Positions 49,129-60,574 of a stretch of 64,000 nt of DNA are shown here, piece by piece. The notes under the pieces are model-generated. The model did no database searches. It saw only the letters and a list, made by a program, of their open reading frames with translations, and was not told the origin of the DNA. Position 1 is the first letter of the stretch. The number at the start of each line of letters is the position of its first letter. Source of the DNA: Acestrorhynchus altus (lineage: Eukaryota > Chordata > Actinopteri > Characiformes > Acestrorhynchidae); NCBI GenBank assembly GCA_034509495.1, contig CM067518.1, positions 6,793,028-6,857,027 on the forward strand. Reading direction: 5' to 3'. Position numbers and translations under genes: made by a program.

Positions 49129-52100
49129 CCACTCTATAAAATAACCCTACTGAGTTGGACCTTGTAGATGAAAAGGCATGCTGAGTTACACCCATATATA
49201 TGCCTTACTGAGAGGCACAACTACTGTATGTGTAGCTCAATAAATATTGCTCATATCAGTCTACATATATAATAATTAATTGTCCGTGTTAACCTTTATC
49301 TTCCTTCTGAATAGCATTGCGATCCACTCTATCTGGGAGCAACTACATGAGAAATTATAATTATATTGTTAAGACGTTAACAAAGTTACATATAGAATTC
49401 AGTGAAAAACACTTTTGTTCACAGCAGTGGTGACAGTGGAAACAGACAGCCGAAGAATGTGATGGTTGGTTTTATTTGGAAAACATTTGGAAAGGCAAAA
49501 TAATTCCCAAAGAAGAGTTAATGTCTTTCTGATTTACCACACTTTTATCATAATCACCATTACATATGATTAGGGGTCCACTGGTTATTTTAGATATAAT
49601 GTCTGTGTCATAATTATTTTGGGATCACCGCTTCCTATAACCACCACTTAAAGGTCTCTACTCTTTCATTTCAAAACAGGATGATTTCAGTGACTGAAAT
49701 ATGCAAAATTTGAAAAAAAAAAAAAAAAAAAAAAGAACTGATCAATTTTAATGGGTCTGTATTAAACAGATATATCAATCACAATATACTAGAACATGTC
49801 TAGCAGTCTTGTTGAGCTGATGTTATAAGATGTGAGGACATGATGTTCTCATGCATTTGGAATTCTTTGGTCAGTTTGTCTATAAGCTGCAATTAATAAA
49901 ATTAAATAATGAGCTGGTGTATTTTACAGGTTCTCCCACAGCTTGTTTGGGACATAACAGAAAGGTTCCAGGGACCTGATGCCCTTTGCCGCTCAGTGAA
50001 GTACATGCAGATCGTGGGCATGTTTGCCTCCTCCTATATGATAGTGGCTATGACAGTGGACAGGCATTATGCCATCTGCTGCCCCCTGCAGGCCTACAGA
50101 GGAGGGGCCGTCTCACGTTGGAACACACCAATTGTGGTGGCCTGGGGGCTGGCCCTCGTGCTCAGTGTACCACAGGTACAAGGGTCTCTATCTCTTTTAA
50201 TAGCAAAAAGTGCATTCACCAGTCACTCTTAAAAATGAAAAGTACACCACCAACAGAATTTAACTACACTATATGTCCAAATGTTTGTGGAGACCCCTTC
50301 TAATTATCAAATGAATTCAGCTACTTTATGTTGCACCCATTGCTGACACAGATGTACAAATGCACTAGTTAAGGTGCCAATGGGTTAATCTTTTTCTACT
50401 CCAGAGTTATTATTCTTTAGGAAATTTTCTGTACAGGGATTAGACAAGCTGTGGGTTTGCATAAGTACATCTGTCAGTAATCGGTGCGTTTTAATGTAGC
50501 TGAATGCATGCATTAGACGGCATGTCCACAAACATTTGCACACAGTGTATGTCCTATAAATTGCAACCATTGATTTTTCGTACTCTTCCTTCTCCCTCAG
50601 GTGTTTATTTTCTCCAGGTCTGAGGTGGCTCCAGGGGAGTTTGAGTGCTGGGGGCACTTTGCTGAGCCCTGGGGCCTTAAGGCCTATGTAACCTGGATGA
50701 CCCTGGCTGTATTCATTCTGCCTGCCTTCATCATCACCTTGTGTCAGGTAATGCTAGTCTTCCTGAACCTGCTGGGACTTATGTATATTTGATTACATTG
50801 CCCTGAAGCTTTTTTTTTCCATACTGGCCTAGCCTGGAACTTACTCACACACTTTCTGTTCATGGGGTTCAGCTTTCTTTGAAATGGTGTTTTGTAACTT
50901 CGTCATAGTGTCATTCGCCTCCAGGGGACAGTGCTTCTTCCACCCTTTAAAATTTAGATGTTAAAAAACACAGAGCGGCGAATGCTGAGTCTTTTTCCAA
51001 TAGCTCGTTATAATTAAAAGCCGGAATTGTTTGATATACTGACTCATAAAATAGAGAAGGGGACAATCTTTGGCTGTCTTTAAGAAAAGCTACAGCTGTG
51101 CCAAGCATAGCATTGCTACAACAGAAAACTCTTCTGAACCAAAGTACACTTCTGTTTGGGATTACTCTTAATATGAACTTTCTGACAAGCAGACGTGTAC
51201 CTACTAGCAGTGCTAAAAGTAATGCCAAAGGGCAATAAACATTTGTTGTACAAACATATAAATGACAATAAAACTAGCTGAAACTAAAGCTATAACTGAA
51301 ATGACTGAAAATAAATAAAATTAACTTTAATAATCTTGGTTATAAAGCACGTTTTTCAAAATAGAGAAGATTATTTTATCAACAACATTTAACTCTGAGA
51401 AGGGTTGTTTGCTCTGTCTTTAAGCAGTGTTCAGATTTCAGAATAAAAGTCCTGAGCTGGCATAATACAGATATTACTGAAAATAAGAATATTCAGGATG
51501 GTATTTTGTTTTATTTTGACCACTGTCAAATATTCTGAACAACTTATTATAATACATTATATTATCCTTGTCAATGTAATCTTTACAAATAATTCATCAA
51601 AATTCAAACAGTCTGGATCAGCACAAGCTGTTGTAGGCATAAGTACATCTTTGATCAAAACATGGAAATATTCTTGGTACAAGTTCTATCGTATCCTATT
51701 CATAAAAATATTTAACTTTTTATATCTTAAATGAAGAGAAACTGGAGTACGGTTCTTTGAGGTGTCATTGTTCTATATAAAACTACTCTTATATTAAAGA
51801 AACTTTCAATTACCTTTTTTATGGTGCTGAAGACCAAGCAAATTAGTACAAATTTTAGTTGCTATGTCTTTTCTTCATAGAAACACTTAAAGTATCAAGG
51901 TAGAAAATAATATTTAGAGGTATAAAACACTACATCAGTTCAATAATGAATTTAACAATCCATTCCTTCAAAATCATTCTCTCAGTTTAGAGCAGGGGAG
52001 GGCAATGGAGGCCAGAGTCCAGCACATTTTGCTGATTTCCCTTTAACAGACCTACTAAGCTTGGCAGTTAACAGATGAGCTGAATCAGGTGTGTTGGAGG

Positions 52101-55100
52101 AGGAAACCCAGAAAACTTTGAAGGAATCTGGTCCTCTTTAGTGCTTTAGTTCAGTGTTTCTTAACCCTGGTCTTGGAGACCCGCTGAGCGGCACATTTGA
52201 GTATTTTCCATGCACACAACACACCTGATTCAACTAATCAGCTCATTCAGACTTGCAATGGGTGTGTTACAGTTAAATCCACTAAAATGTGAAAGGCAAG
52301 AGATCAGTTAAGAAACAGTTCTTTAGTTGAGAGGAAAAATGTAATAAATTAAAGGAATGATTCTAGGGAAGGGATTGTTAAATTGGGGGAAAGGTTTATT
52401 AATTCCAGGGAATGATTTATTAAACTGAAGGAATGTTTTAAGTCTCTAAGTATTATTTTTCTTCTTTGATATGATAGGGGCACTGTAGCTGTCAGTGCTG
52501 CTTTATTTAGTAGCTTTATTTTATAACATAGTCCTCCCAAATATAGTGCTAATAACTAGTGCTTGTGGATTCACTGCATGCCTCTGCGAGCATTGTGTCC
52601 TGAGATGTCAGACCTGTTCAAGGTCATTTCCACAGAGCTGTCATGTTTTAATAAAGGCATTCTCGCACAGATTTCTAAGGTAAGAACAAGTTCATAACAA
52701 TGGACTGCATAAACAGACTCCACCTCAGTTTCTAGTTTCTCACTGAACTGTACTTAGCTTGGGTGTCAAACAACCAGATTTGGGTGAGTTTGCCATTTGT
52801 AACATGGTTGCTGTCAAACCACTCATTGAAGGTAGGTTCATTCATTTTGTTCAGCCTTGCCTGTCTAGCCTCTAAAAGTAACATTCAGTGAAGGAATCAT
52901 TCCTATTATTTGTTCACTGTAATGTGTAGAAAACCCCCCAGTGTCTCCTAGTCCCTGTGTTCCGAGGTGTCAAGTGGATTTTCATGGTAAATTGGGTTAG
53001 TTTGATTATACAAACAGGTGGGAATGAATTCACAAGAAACATTATATTTAAGGAACTTCTACTTCTAAATCAGCTATGGCAGAAAAATAGCTGACAGAAG
53101 GGGCAGAATAGGTTTGATTATTAATGTTCTCTTGATATCCTGATTTTTCTAGTATTTTATAAGCTTTATCGAGGAAACCTAATTAAAAATAATGTTTTGG
53201 TAAATGCACACAGTGTGCAGAACTGTGAAAACTGGTGACCTGTCTAAGCTGACCATGAACTAATGCATGCCCAGTGTAGTGGGTGGTCATTGAATGACCT
53301 TTATGCTGATAAATGACATTTTTGCTGTTCCAAATCTAGTGAATGCACTGTACAGGAACCTTTTAAGGTGCTTCAAGGAACTTCCAAATGTTCCTCAAGG
53401 ATATTTTACTTTTTACAGTGTGCTGTTGTCTGATTCAGATGTCAATGGTCTTGGTGGTTGCCACAGCAACATAGGAAGCAGAAATGTCTCTGACTGGCTC
53501 CATTCTTTCCACAAGCACATTCTGGAATCCTTATCATGCATTTCTTAAACATGCTGTGTGGGCAGGAAACCCACTCCCGACCCCCGATATTTAACCCATG
53601 TTGGGGCCCATGCATATAAACATTCTGATATTGCAGGTTTTGGACATTTTGCTGTTTCCAAGCACACTGTCTTATTAACAATTATGCTTTTTGTTTATAT
53701 CCATGTTTCTTTTCATTTTTTTTAACATTGCCAACATTAAGCACATCCTCAATAACAACAATTGCTCCCATGTCAGTACTGACGTTTTCATGCTCTCATT
53801 AACTGCCCTCACCACTACCCACTGGGGGGACGGGCATTCCTTTACTGTTTTAAACCAAGTGACTCTTTGGAGCAGTGAAGGATCATAAATATAGACTTCA
53901 GGGGCAGAGTGTGCACAGAAATGTTTATGCATTACTTCATATTTCTGAACTATGACCATTGATACATGTAAACTGAGCTTAAGGCAAAACACTTCATCTG
54001 TTATATATGATAGTGCTGAAAAAGGTTGTTAGCAGACTAAGGGCAACACAAGTAGCATCTACAATAAAATAAGGATAGTGCACCAAACTCACGCCAGTCC
54101 TTAACCATAACTTTAGAATCCCTTTGAAGAGTATTTTTACATCCAAAGGGTTACTATTTAGATGGGAGAAAAGAAGACAAAAGGACACAAAAGTACATAT
54201 AGCACATATTCTCTTAAATACCTGAATATCTAATTGTAGAGGAATTCGAGTCTGGAAATACTGGTGGTTCTCTGTAGCAGTGCTTTGGAATTTATATGTA
54301 AAGTAACATTCCCAGCCAGCTGACTGTGATTCATTTAATTCAGTTTTCATAATTGACACAGCTAAACCATTGTCTCGCTGTCTGACTCCCAGGTGCGAAT
54401 ATTCAGGGAGATTCACGACAACATCTACTTGAAGTCGGAGCGGGTGGTGTCGGCAGACTTCAAGAAAAACCTTGTCTTCTTCCATTTCCCCAGCCTGAAA
54501 AAGCAGCAGGACAGAGTGAGATCGAGAATGCCAAGAGAGGCCAGAGGTGAATTTCACTTCAGGAACAATAACAGCGAATCTTCAAATTTATCTGGTCATG
54601 CCTATAGCTCCCAGCATGCACCACAGTCAGATGGCTGTAGTTGCCCCTCTCAGGATGACCAGTGTGGATGTGAACTGTCCACAGGCTACAGCTCTCGATC
54701 CGACGTGCTCACTCACACTAATCACCCTAACTCAGCATCTTTTCAGGACTGTGCCCTGAGCCAGAAGCCTTTCACTGAGGCTAGCCCTGCCTGCTACCAG
54801 ACACCTCTCTCTTACTCTGACTCCTTGGAGCCCCCTGCAGAGCTAGCAGAAGCTGTACATTACCCTTCCTCTTTCCCTCCACGCTTCCTGCCTCCACAAA
54901 CACCAGGCGTGTCCAGAGCAATGTCCAAAACAGTGAGGATGACTCTGGTCATAGTATTAGTGTACACCATGTGTTGGTCACCCTTCTTCATTGTACAGCT
55001 ATGGGCAGCATGGGACCCTAACCCACCAGTACAAGGTAAGGTCATGAATCTAAGGCTTTCTTTTATTTCTAAGTTTATTTGATCTATAAGTTGTAGTTGT

Positions 55101-55174
55101 AGTTGTGTGTACATGTATATACCCCATGTTCATTTGTGTCCTTGTGTATGTATATATATATATATATATATATA

Positions 55175-55225
<51 letters not shown>

Positions 55226-56187
55226 ACATAAAACTGAGAAGCCTAACAATCAGAAAAGTCCACAGCACTCACATAATTTGGTGGAATGCCCAGAATTTCC
55301 TCAGAATTTCCTGCTGGTGTGAATATGATTTGGGTGTCTGTGTTCTCCATTAAGGGTGAAAGAAGGGAATGAATCCCTCTTCTTTCTCACTGAAACCGTT
55401 TGACACATTTTGTATTGACATTAGGACTGTGTGTGAAGGTGTCTCTGACAGTATCTGATCCGTGAGATGACATCTAATTTTATTATTTAGTGTGTTGCGG
55501 TGTCATCACAATAATAAGGTTCATTACAATGAAGCTTCTTGAGTGCTTCTACTTCATACTAAAAGAATGCCACAACTCATATCATGCTTGGATTGAACTT
55601 TTGTTCCACTTTCTGCCCTTAAAATGACACTAAATGGAAACATATATCATATAATATTGTAAAAGATTTATTAGGGAAAGTACATTTCCAGAAAAGAACT
55701 GTTTATTTGACATATTAATGAGTTTTAAACTGTTCTAATGCAGTCAGTAAATTTTATGGGAATTATATCATGGATTATCTCTTAAACGTATTGCTAAAAT
55801 GCTGCTGAAACTGGAGCACAACATCAGAGTATGTCAGTACCACAGATCCCACTACAGAATGATATATATCGACCAGCACTACATGATTGTAGTGAATAAT
55901 TCAGTGTGAGCACATTTTAAAAGTCTTTTCCAAGGTTCGGGATCAGAAGCACAGACAATGTGTTACTTCATTATATTCTTTCTTTTTTTTCTCTATTTCT
56001 CGCTCTGTCTACATAATAACTCAAGTCAGTCCTGACAGTATAGGGTGTCCTGTGGCTGTCCTCCCTCTGTTTCCCTCAGTGCCAATGATGAACCTGTTTT
56101 AAATAACATGCTTCAGTTCCATATGACTCTCTCACCCTTAGACAGATGCTGGTGTTTCAAAAGCAAACAGCATTGCCAAAGGTTTCT

Positions 56188-56277
<90 letters not shown>

Positions 56278-58917
56278 TGATTCAGTTAGTATCAGTTGTC
56301 TCATATATCTCTCCAAACCTTTCTCTTCTTTAGCACTGTCTACTATGTAAGCTGTTTTTGATGAAGATTTATTACACTCTTAATAAAATGCCAAAATGTT
56401 TTCTGAGGTAGTGACGAACAATCATTTTGGAATAATATCAGTTTTGACACCTGTAGAGTCTTAAAAAATTGGGACAACCCATGAAAGACTATTTAAAAAA
56501 AACATCTTTATTTGATTTTCATTTTAACAATATTGAGGGATGGAGGTGATACAACTAAGAAATATCTGCTAAAATAATTTTGAAAATTTAATATTTAGAA
56601 ATATAGTTTGATTATGAGGAAAAGGTTAGGACATTTATTACTACTTAAATTGATCTAAAATTAGAATGTGGTGAACCACATCAGCTGCAAATGATTGGTG
56701 GAGGCTGTCTTATTTAAACCTGACATTAGTTTGGTTTGCTCTTTATTGTTGAAGTGAGTTGAAGAGCTCTCTGAGAGCTTCCTAAAACTGTAGAGTGTGG
56801 GAATGGATTTAAAAAGATCTCAAAATAATTAGAAATCAGCCATTCTACTATCTGATCAAATAAGTTAAGTGGACATATAATTTAAAACCAGATCAGTCTG
56901 CCTTAGCAAGTTGATAAAGATGCATAAAGAAATCACAAGACTTTTAAATTAGATTTTTAATCTTTTAATTTTTAATTAGATTTTTAAATTATTTAATGTT
57001 TTAATGAAACAAAGTTATCCAACATATATGTCTGAAAAAGAAATAATTGCTCGATTTCCAGCTGCAATCACAGGGAACAACATCCTGTTCATGGAATTTT
57101 TGTACACTCTTCTTTGCAGAAGAGACACCCCATTAAATATTTTGAACATATAATGTTAATGTCCTTTCAAATAATATCTATAGATACAGGCAATTTAATT
57201 GTATCACCTTTGCAAAAGCAATGCAAATAAAAAAATACATTTAGGATACTAAATACCAGAGTGTACAACTCTAGTCCTGGAAGGCTGGGCTCCAGCAAAG
57301 TTTGGTAGTTGTCCTACTCAAACACACTGACTTTACTTGCTAATTGATGAGTTGAATCAGCTGTGTTTGACTAGGGTACCTACAAAAGTTTGCTGCAGTT
57401 CCCTGGCATATGCCCTGATAGCAGAATTTCCCCTTTGGCTGACATTACCATAATTAGACATTTCCCATAACCACCTTCCAGTCTCTGACAATTTGGACAA
57501 AGCCTTTTCTGCTCCTCGATACAGAATTCTTTCAGCCGTAAGACGTTTGAAGGGTTCATTTGAAGGAGTCATTGGACATTTCAACTCTCCCTTTTTTTTC
57601 ATCAGAGCCACTCCTTGGTGGATTTACTGTTTAGAGCTATTGTCATATTGCATGGTCCATCTCTGCTTCTGCTTCAGTCCCTCAGTTCCCCTTCTGATAC
57701 AATGAAGAATTCCAATTGGATTCTATGATGGAGAGTTTGTCAGGCCCTGCAGCTGCAGCAAAGCAGACCCTAACAATGACATTCTTCCTCCATGCTTCAC
57801 AGTTGGTAACACCTTAAATGCTGTGGTTGGTTTGAACTAACCTTGTCTTCTGTTACTGTGCCCAAATAATTCATTTGTATTTTAATTCAAGTATTCAATA
57901 AATAATTCAATAAAATATAAAAACAAACAAACAAAAAAGGTTTTTAAAGATTTTCATTTTTGAAATGTAAGATTTGGGTCTAAGGCCACGTGAATCAGCA
58001 TTGCAAAAAGATTTAATAGAAAATAATTACAATGCAGATATTTTAGCATTTTGTCTAAGCATCACCTAAACGTTCTCCCAAAGTCACACTCATCTCAGTG
58101 AAAATGCTGATATGAAACGGTCTGTCCAGACAAATGCCATTTCTAGTGTTTTATTGTTATGATTTTAGTCTTTCTGTTACAAACTGCCGGTTATGTTGGC
58201 TCTAGTGCAATCTGCATAGTTTATGGATCTCTGGAGGTGTTCACTCTGTGAGACTTCAATGCGTGTTGGTATGCAGCCAGTGTGATGAATGAATGGAAGC
58301 TATATTGTGACACATATATAGTGACACACTGTGTGCTATTTATAGAGCACTATTTATATGTTTTATGTTGCGAATTTTGTAATAGAGGTGGGAAAGTTCA
58401 AATGAAGGATCCTGGGTGTGATATCTTTCATGTGTGTATTTTTTCCTACGAGGAGAATCTGTTATAAAAGAGGGTAGTTTGACCTCTACTGTGATAAACT
58501 GCTATCATCCACTCCTTTTGCACCCTAAGCCAATTCACTTACATGACAAGGCTGAGATATACAACATGTGCCTGCTCTCTCTCTGTTTCTCTCTCTCTCT
58601 CTCCATCCATCCATCCAGCCATCCAAGACTGCCCAAAGAAACTTTATTGATAAAATCATATTAGGTTACACTGTTGCTAATTAGTAAACATATGCACATA
58701 CTCTACTCATTCAGCAGTTTGAAATCCATGTTTTCAACAAATAAAACACATTCAATTTCACATAAATGCAGAAAGAAATTTTAATACACTTATTTTGTGT
58801 GGTTTCATGGGTTTCAAATGATTAAAGATCTCCTGACCTTTGAGGTTTAAAATGAGTTATTTGTATAATGTACTGTATTTGTACTCTTGGATATGTAACG
58901 AATATATATTATATATT

Positions 58918-58979
<62 letters not shown>

Positions 58980-59751
58980 GTTCTCTATTATATTACATAA
59001 TGTTCTCTATATATACATATATAAAATATGCAGTACAACAATGGATAATAATAACAATACAAATGTATATTAAAATAATACTTCAATCTAGTATTGATGC
59101 ACATTTACTTAAAAGAATACTTCAGTGGAAAAACAAAAACTTGATTCATCTTGTACTGCAAGCTTGGTATCTGATATGTGCATCCTATGTTTAGAATATG
59201 AGTTGCTAGGCTACCATTGCTGATAAACAATGGGCTTTACAATGGGACGTAGTGGGACACTCCATAAGAAGGCACTGCTGGGCTGTCTTGGCTGTGGAAA
59301 TAGTGTTGATGGACAAGGTGAGGTTTTCTGCAGTGTAAACACAGAGGAACTTGCTGTTCCTGATGGTTTCTACACCAGAGATGTTGTTATTCAACAGGGG
59401 GGCATTACTTCTACTCTCCTGAAGTCAAAAATTATTTCTTTATTTTAGTGTTTTCCATTTACATCATGTCCTGTCTACAAAGCCTCTATAATTCTGCAGG
59501 TAAAATGTAGCCTAAAATGTGACATTTTATGCTTTCTCTCAGGAGTGGCCTTCACCATACTGATGCTACTGGCCAGTCTGAACTCCTGCACCAACCCCTG
59601 GATCTACACAGCTTTCTCCAGCAGCGTGTCCCATGAGCTTCTGGCCCTGCTGCGCTGCCGACCACAACCCACACATCGGGGGTCAAATCTGGAAGATTCC
59701 AGTGCCATCCACACCTCTCTGACCACCACAGCCAAGGACAACTTGTACTGA
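48181..59751 (+). CDS. avpr2-like: V2-type vasopressin/vasotocin receptor-like GPCR, five coding exons joined (48181-48546, 49930-50175, 50601-50747, 54393-55035, 59543-59751)
   Basis: The joined exons give 1,611 nt and 536 residues. By family, this is a plasma-membrane receptor for vasotocin/vasopressin-type nonapeptides, and V2 types usually couple to Gs and cAMP. Seen in sequence: three N-glycosylation sequons before TM1 (N22, N35, N49); GNS with N87 in TM1; LCIAD with D115 in TM2; FQVLPQ after TM2; the C142-C220 extracellular cysteine pair; DRH at 166-168 (V2-like, not DRY); ECWGHFAEPWG in loop 2; CWSP in TM6; NPWIY at 485-489; one helix-8 cysteine (C506); and a Ser/Thr-rich tail. The GPDALC, LWAAWDP and MLLASLNSCTNPWIY stretches favour V2 over V1 or oxytocin receptors. 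Loop 3 runs from about 257 to 431, far longer than in mammalian V2, so the protein exceeds the usual ~370 residues. Teleosts have several V2 paralogues; I cannot say which this is. All junctions are GT-AG and I see no disabling change. Confidence 0.93.
48690..49000. repeat. Single foldback-family arm inside intron 1
   Basis: AGCCATAACATTATATCCAC, GGAGCCCTTTGTAGTTTTATG, GGTCAGGACCCC and GGATCAGACACAGCAGTACC line up with the 5' arm of the 37-kb palindrome. It runs directly into the adjoining (TA)n tract, where the second arm would begin. Confidence 0.65.
49003..49125. repeat. (TA)n microsatellite in intron 1
   Basis: About 120 bp of TA with two short interruptions. Confidence 0.97.
49930..50175 (+). 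CDS. avpr2-like: Receptor coding exon 2 (end of TM2 to TM4)
   Basis: Encodes residues 123-204, opening with VLPQ directly after a ttttacag acceptor. It contains RFQGPDALCRSVKYMQ with the conserved TM3 cysteine (C142). The DRH triplet (166-168) replaces DRY, as in V2 receptors, and TM4 ends at LSVPQ. The donor is gtacaa at 50176, phase 0. The frame matches both neighbouring exons without adjustment. Confidence 0.93.
50267..50547. mobile_element. Complete Tc1-derived MITE, 281 bp, inside intron 2
   Basis: Ends CACTATATGTCCAAATGTTT and AAACATTTGCACACAGTG are near-perfect complements over about 40 bp, flanked by TA on both sides as expected for Tc1/mariner target duplication. Interior AGTTGCACCCATTGCTGACAC-like and TAGACAAGCTGTGGG phrases match other copies in the window. 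No coding capacity. Confidence 0.85.
50601..50747 (+). CDS. avpr2-like: Receptor coding exon 3 (extracellular loop 2 and TM5)
   Basis: A 147-bp exon for residues 205-253, from VFIFSRSEV to FIITLCQ. It carries the loop-2 cysteine (C220) in ECWGHFAEPWG and the TM5 segment. The acceptor is a pyrimidine-rich tract ending ccctcag; the donor is gtaatg at 50748 (phase 0). Being so short, it is below most ORF length cut-offs and would be missed without the splice context. Confidence 0.92.
50748..54392 (+). other. Intron 3 of the receptor coding region (3,645 bp)
   Basis: GT-AG intron between LCQ and VRIF codons after TM5. It holds a MITE pair at about 51985-52285, a degenerate GGAATGATT/TATTAA-rich patch at 52340-52440, and a GGAACCTTTTAAGG-type repeat scrap near 53330-53410. 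The remainder shows no coding exon that I can recognise. Confidence 0.85.
51985..52285. repeat. Short MITE pair in intron 3
   Basis: GGAGGCCAGAGTCCAGCACA, AGATGAGCTGAATCAGGTGTG, then an inverted-looking TTTCTTAACCCTGGTCTTGG and CACACCTGATTCAACTAATC. These are two related repeat units in opposite orientation, a common fish MITE type; a related copy is at 57265-57400. Confidence 0.6.
54393..55035 (+). CDS. avpr2-like: Receptor coding exon 4 (long intracellular loop 3 and TM6)
   Basis: Encodes residues 254-467 plus the first base of codon 468. The acceptor is tctgactcccag and the donor is GTAAGG at 55036 (phase 1). It opens with VRIFREIHDN, the conserved end of TM5 into loop 3. About 170 mostly polar residues follow, rich in Ser, Pro, Gln and Asn, with a CxC-x6-CxC cluster at 335-346. 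The conserved SKTVRMTLVIVLVY and CWSPFFIVQLWAAWDP of TM6 complete the exon. The loop insert stays open over about 500 nt, so it appears to be real coding sequence. A shorter antisense ORF here is a shadow. Confidence 0.93.
55147..55222. repeat. (TA)n-(TG)n microsatellite in intron 4
   Basis: TA run followed by about 48 bp of TG. Confidence 0.96.
56192..56273. repeat. (TC)n-(AC)n microsatellite in intron 4
   Basis: TC run switching to AC at 56219. Confidence 0.96.
56440..56990 (+). mobile_element. Tc1-like transposon 5' end relic in intron 4
   Basis: TTGGGACAACCCATGAAAGAC start, GCTGCAAATGATTGGTGGAGG, TTTAAACCTGACATTAGTTTGG leader shared with 42.4 kb, then a decayed transposase start (ELFESFLKL and GMDLKRSQNN-EISHST-like words near 56760-56850). 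Truncated near 56.9 kb. Confidence 0.6.
57265..57400. repeat. Short MITE-like repeat in intron 4
   Basis: CTCTAGTCCTGGAAGGCTGG, GCAAAGTTTGGTAG and TTGATGAGTTGAATCAGCTG resemble the unit at 51985-52285. Confidence 0.55.
57720..57835. mobile_element. Possible transposon scrap in intron 4
   Basis: CTGCAGCAAAGCAGACCC and TTCCTCCATGCTTCACAGTTGG resemble a reverse-strand transposase segment of a Tc1-like family. Short and uncertain. Confidence 0.3.
58918..58976. repeat. (TA)n microsatellite in intron 4
   Basis: About 55 bp of TA. Confidence 0.97.
59206..59430 (-). pseudogene. LINE reverse-transcriptase scrap, reverse strand
   Basis: The minus frame reads SKFLCVYTAENLTLSINTI followed by AKTAQQCL, the conserved FKFLGVxIxxxLTWSxN...KxAQQRL block near the end of non-LTR retrotransposon reverse transcriptases. 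Only about 60 residues remain; the fragment lies in the receptor intron, antisense to the gene. Confidence 0.6.
59543..59751 (+). CDS. avpr2-like: Receptor coding exon 5 (TM7, helix 8, C-tail, stop)
   Basis: Acceptor gctttctctcag; the first two bases complete Gly468 (G|GA), so the intron is phase 1. It lies between TM6 and TM7 where vasopressin/oxytocin-family genes have their conserved intron. The exon encodes VAFTILMLLASLNSCTNPWIY (TM7), a helix 8 with one cysteine (RCRP), and a tail ending TTTAKDNLY before TGA at 59749-59751. The tail Ser/Thr residues are plausible GRK/arrestin sites; that is inference from the family. Confidence 0.93.
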
Positions 59752-60180
59752 CCTGTGGTCAGACACACATGGAGTACGGCTCTGCTCGTCAAACTGACAT
59801 AGCAGTAGAGGAGATTTACTGTGGTGCATGTTTTGACATGAAATATAAGGACTCCAGTGACATCAATGAGATTTGTCATCTGAAGATCCTGCAGCACACT
59901 CATTGTTATGTATGGAGTGCGTTTAGCCATTTAGTGTGGCCAGGGCTTGCAGAGTCTGATTGGCTCAGAGTGAGCACATCTTGGAGCACGTCTCATTTAT
60001 TTATGACCAAGTGGGACCAATTTATAACATGAACAACAAATTGATGAGAATTCCATGCAAAACAAGACGCTTCTGGATACAAGCAGCTGGTTGTGTTGTT
60101 ACCAGCATGTCTGTGGATATCAGCAGCTGTTTAAGCTGTGATAAGGAGACTAAAAAACTGTAATAATACACTAAATTAAA
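59752..60180 (+). other. Probable 3' UTR of the receptor gene
   Basis: Follows the TGA stop and is free of recognised repeats. A possible poly(A) hexamer ATTAAA lies at 60175-60180, and a canonical AATAAA at 61089-61094 sits within a repeat further downstream. The true 3' end cannot be fixed from sequence alone. Confidence 0.4.
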
Positions 60181-60574
60181 CTTCACAGAAATACTAATAT
60201 ATTGGATCTATTTGGCCAACATGGACAAATAATTGTGAGAAAAAATATGCTATCTTTTTCTGCATTATTCAATTTTCAAGATGTAAGCTAAATAATTTAA
60301 AATGGTTTGGTGTAAAAGGGTTCGAAAAAAACATTGTTGAGACATTTTCACGCCTGTACTTCCTTTACTCTGGTCTGAATCAGGCCCTGTCCACATGTAT
60401 ATGGGTATTTTTGAAAACATAAGCTTTTGTCTGAGTTGTAGTTGTAACACTTAATTTCAGATTTCAACATATGAATTAATATAATAATGTTCTGTTACAA
60501 ATATATTGTGCTCTATGTAGATTTAGAATTTGTAATTTTGTGGTTTGCATGGTACACGTCATAGAATTAGATAT

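Larger units (their letters stand above)
48547..49929 (+). other. Intron 1 of the receptor coding region (1,383 bp)
   Basis: GT-AG intron inserted between the FFQ and VLPQ codons near the end of TM2. It contains one arm of the foldback repeat (about 48690-49000) running into a (TA)n tract, and a 22-base A run near 49713. No other coding content seen. Confidence 0.85.
55036..59542 (+). other. Intron 4 of the receptor coding region (4,507 bp)
   Basis: Phase-1 GT-AG intron between TM6 and TM7. It contains (TA)n(TG)n and (TC)n(AC)n tracts, a Tc1-like relic from about 56440, a MITE at 57265-57400, a possible transposon scrap near 57720-57835, a (TA)n tract at 58918 and a LINE reverse-transcriptase fragment at 59206-59430. 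No extra coding exon seen. Confidence 0.85.

Noticed and set aside
53994..54557. 187-codon antisense ORF
   Set aside because: It overlaps coding exon 4 on the other strand, lacks any family signature, and its frame is a shadow of the receptor exon and its intron.
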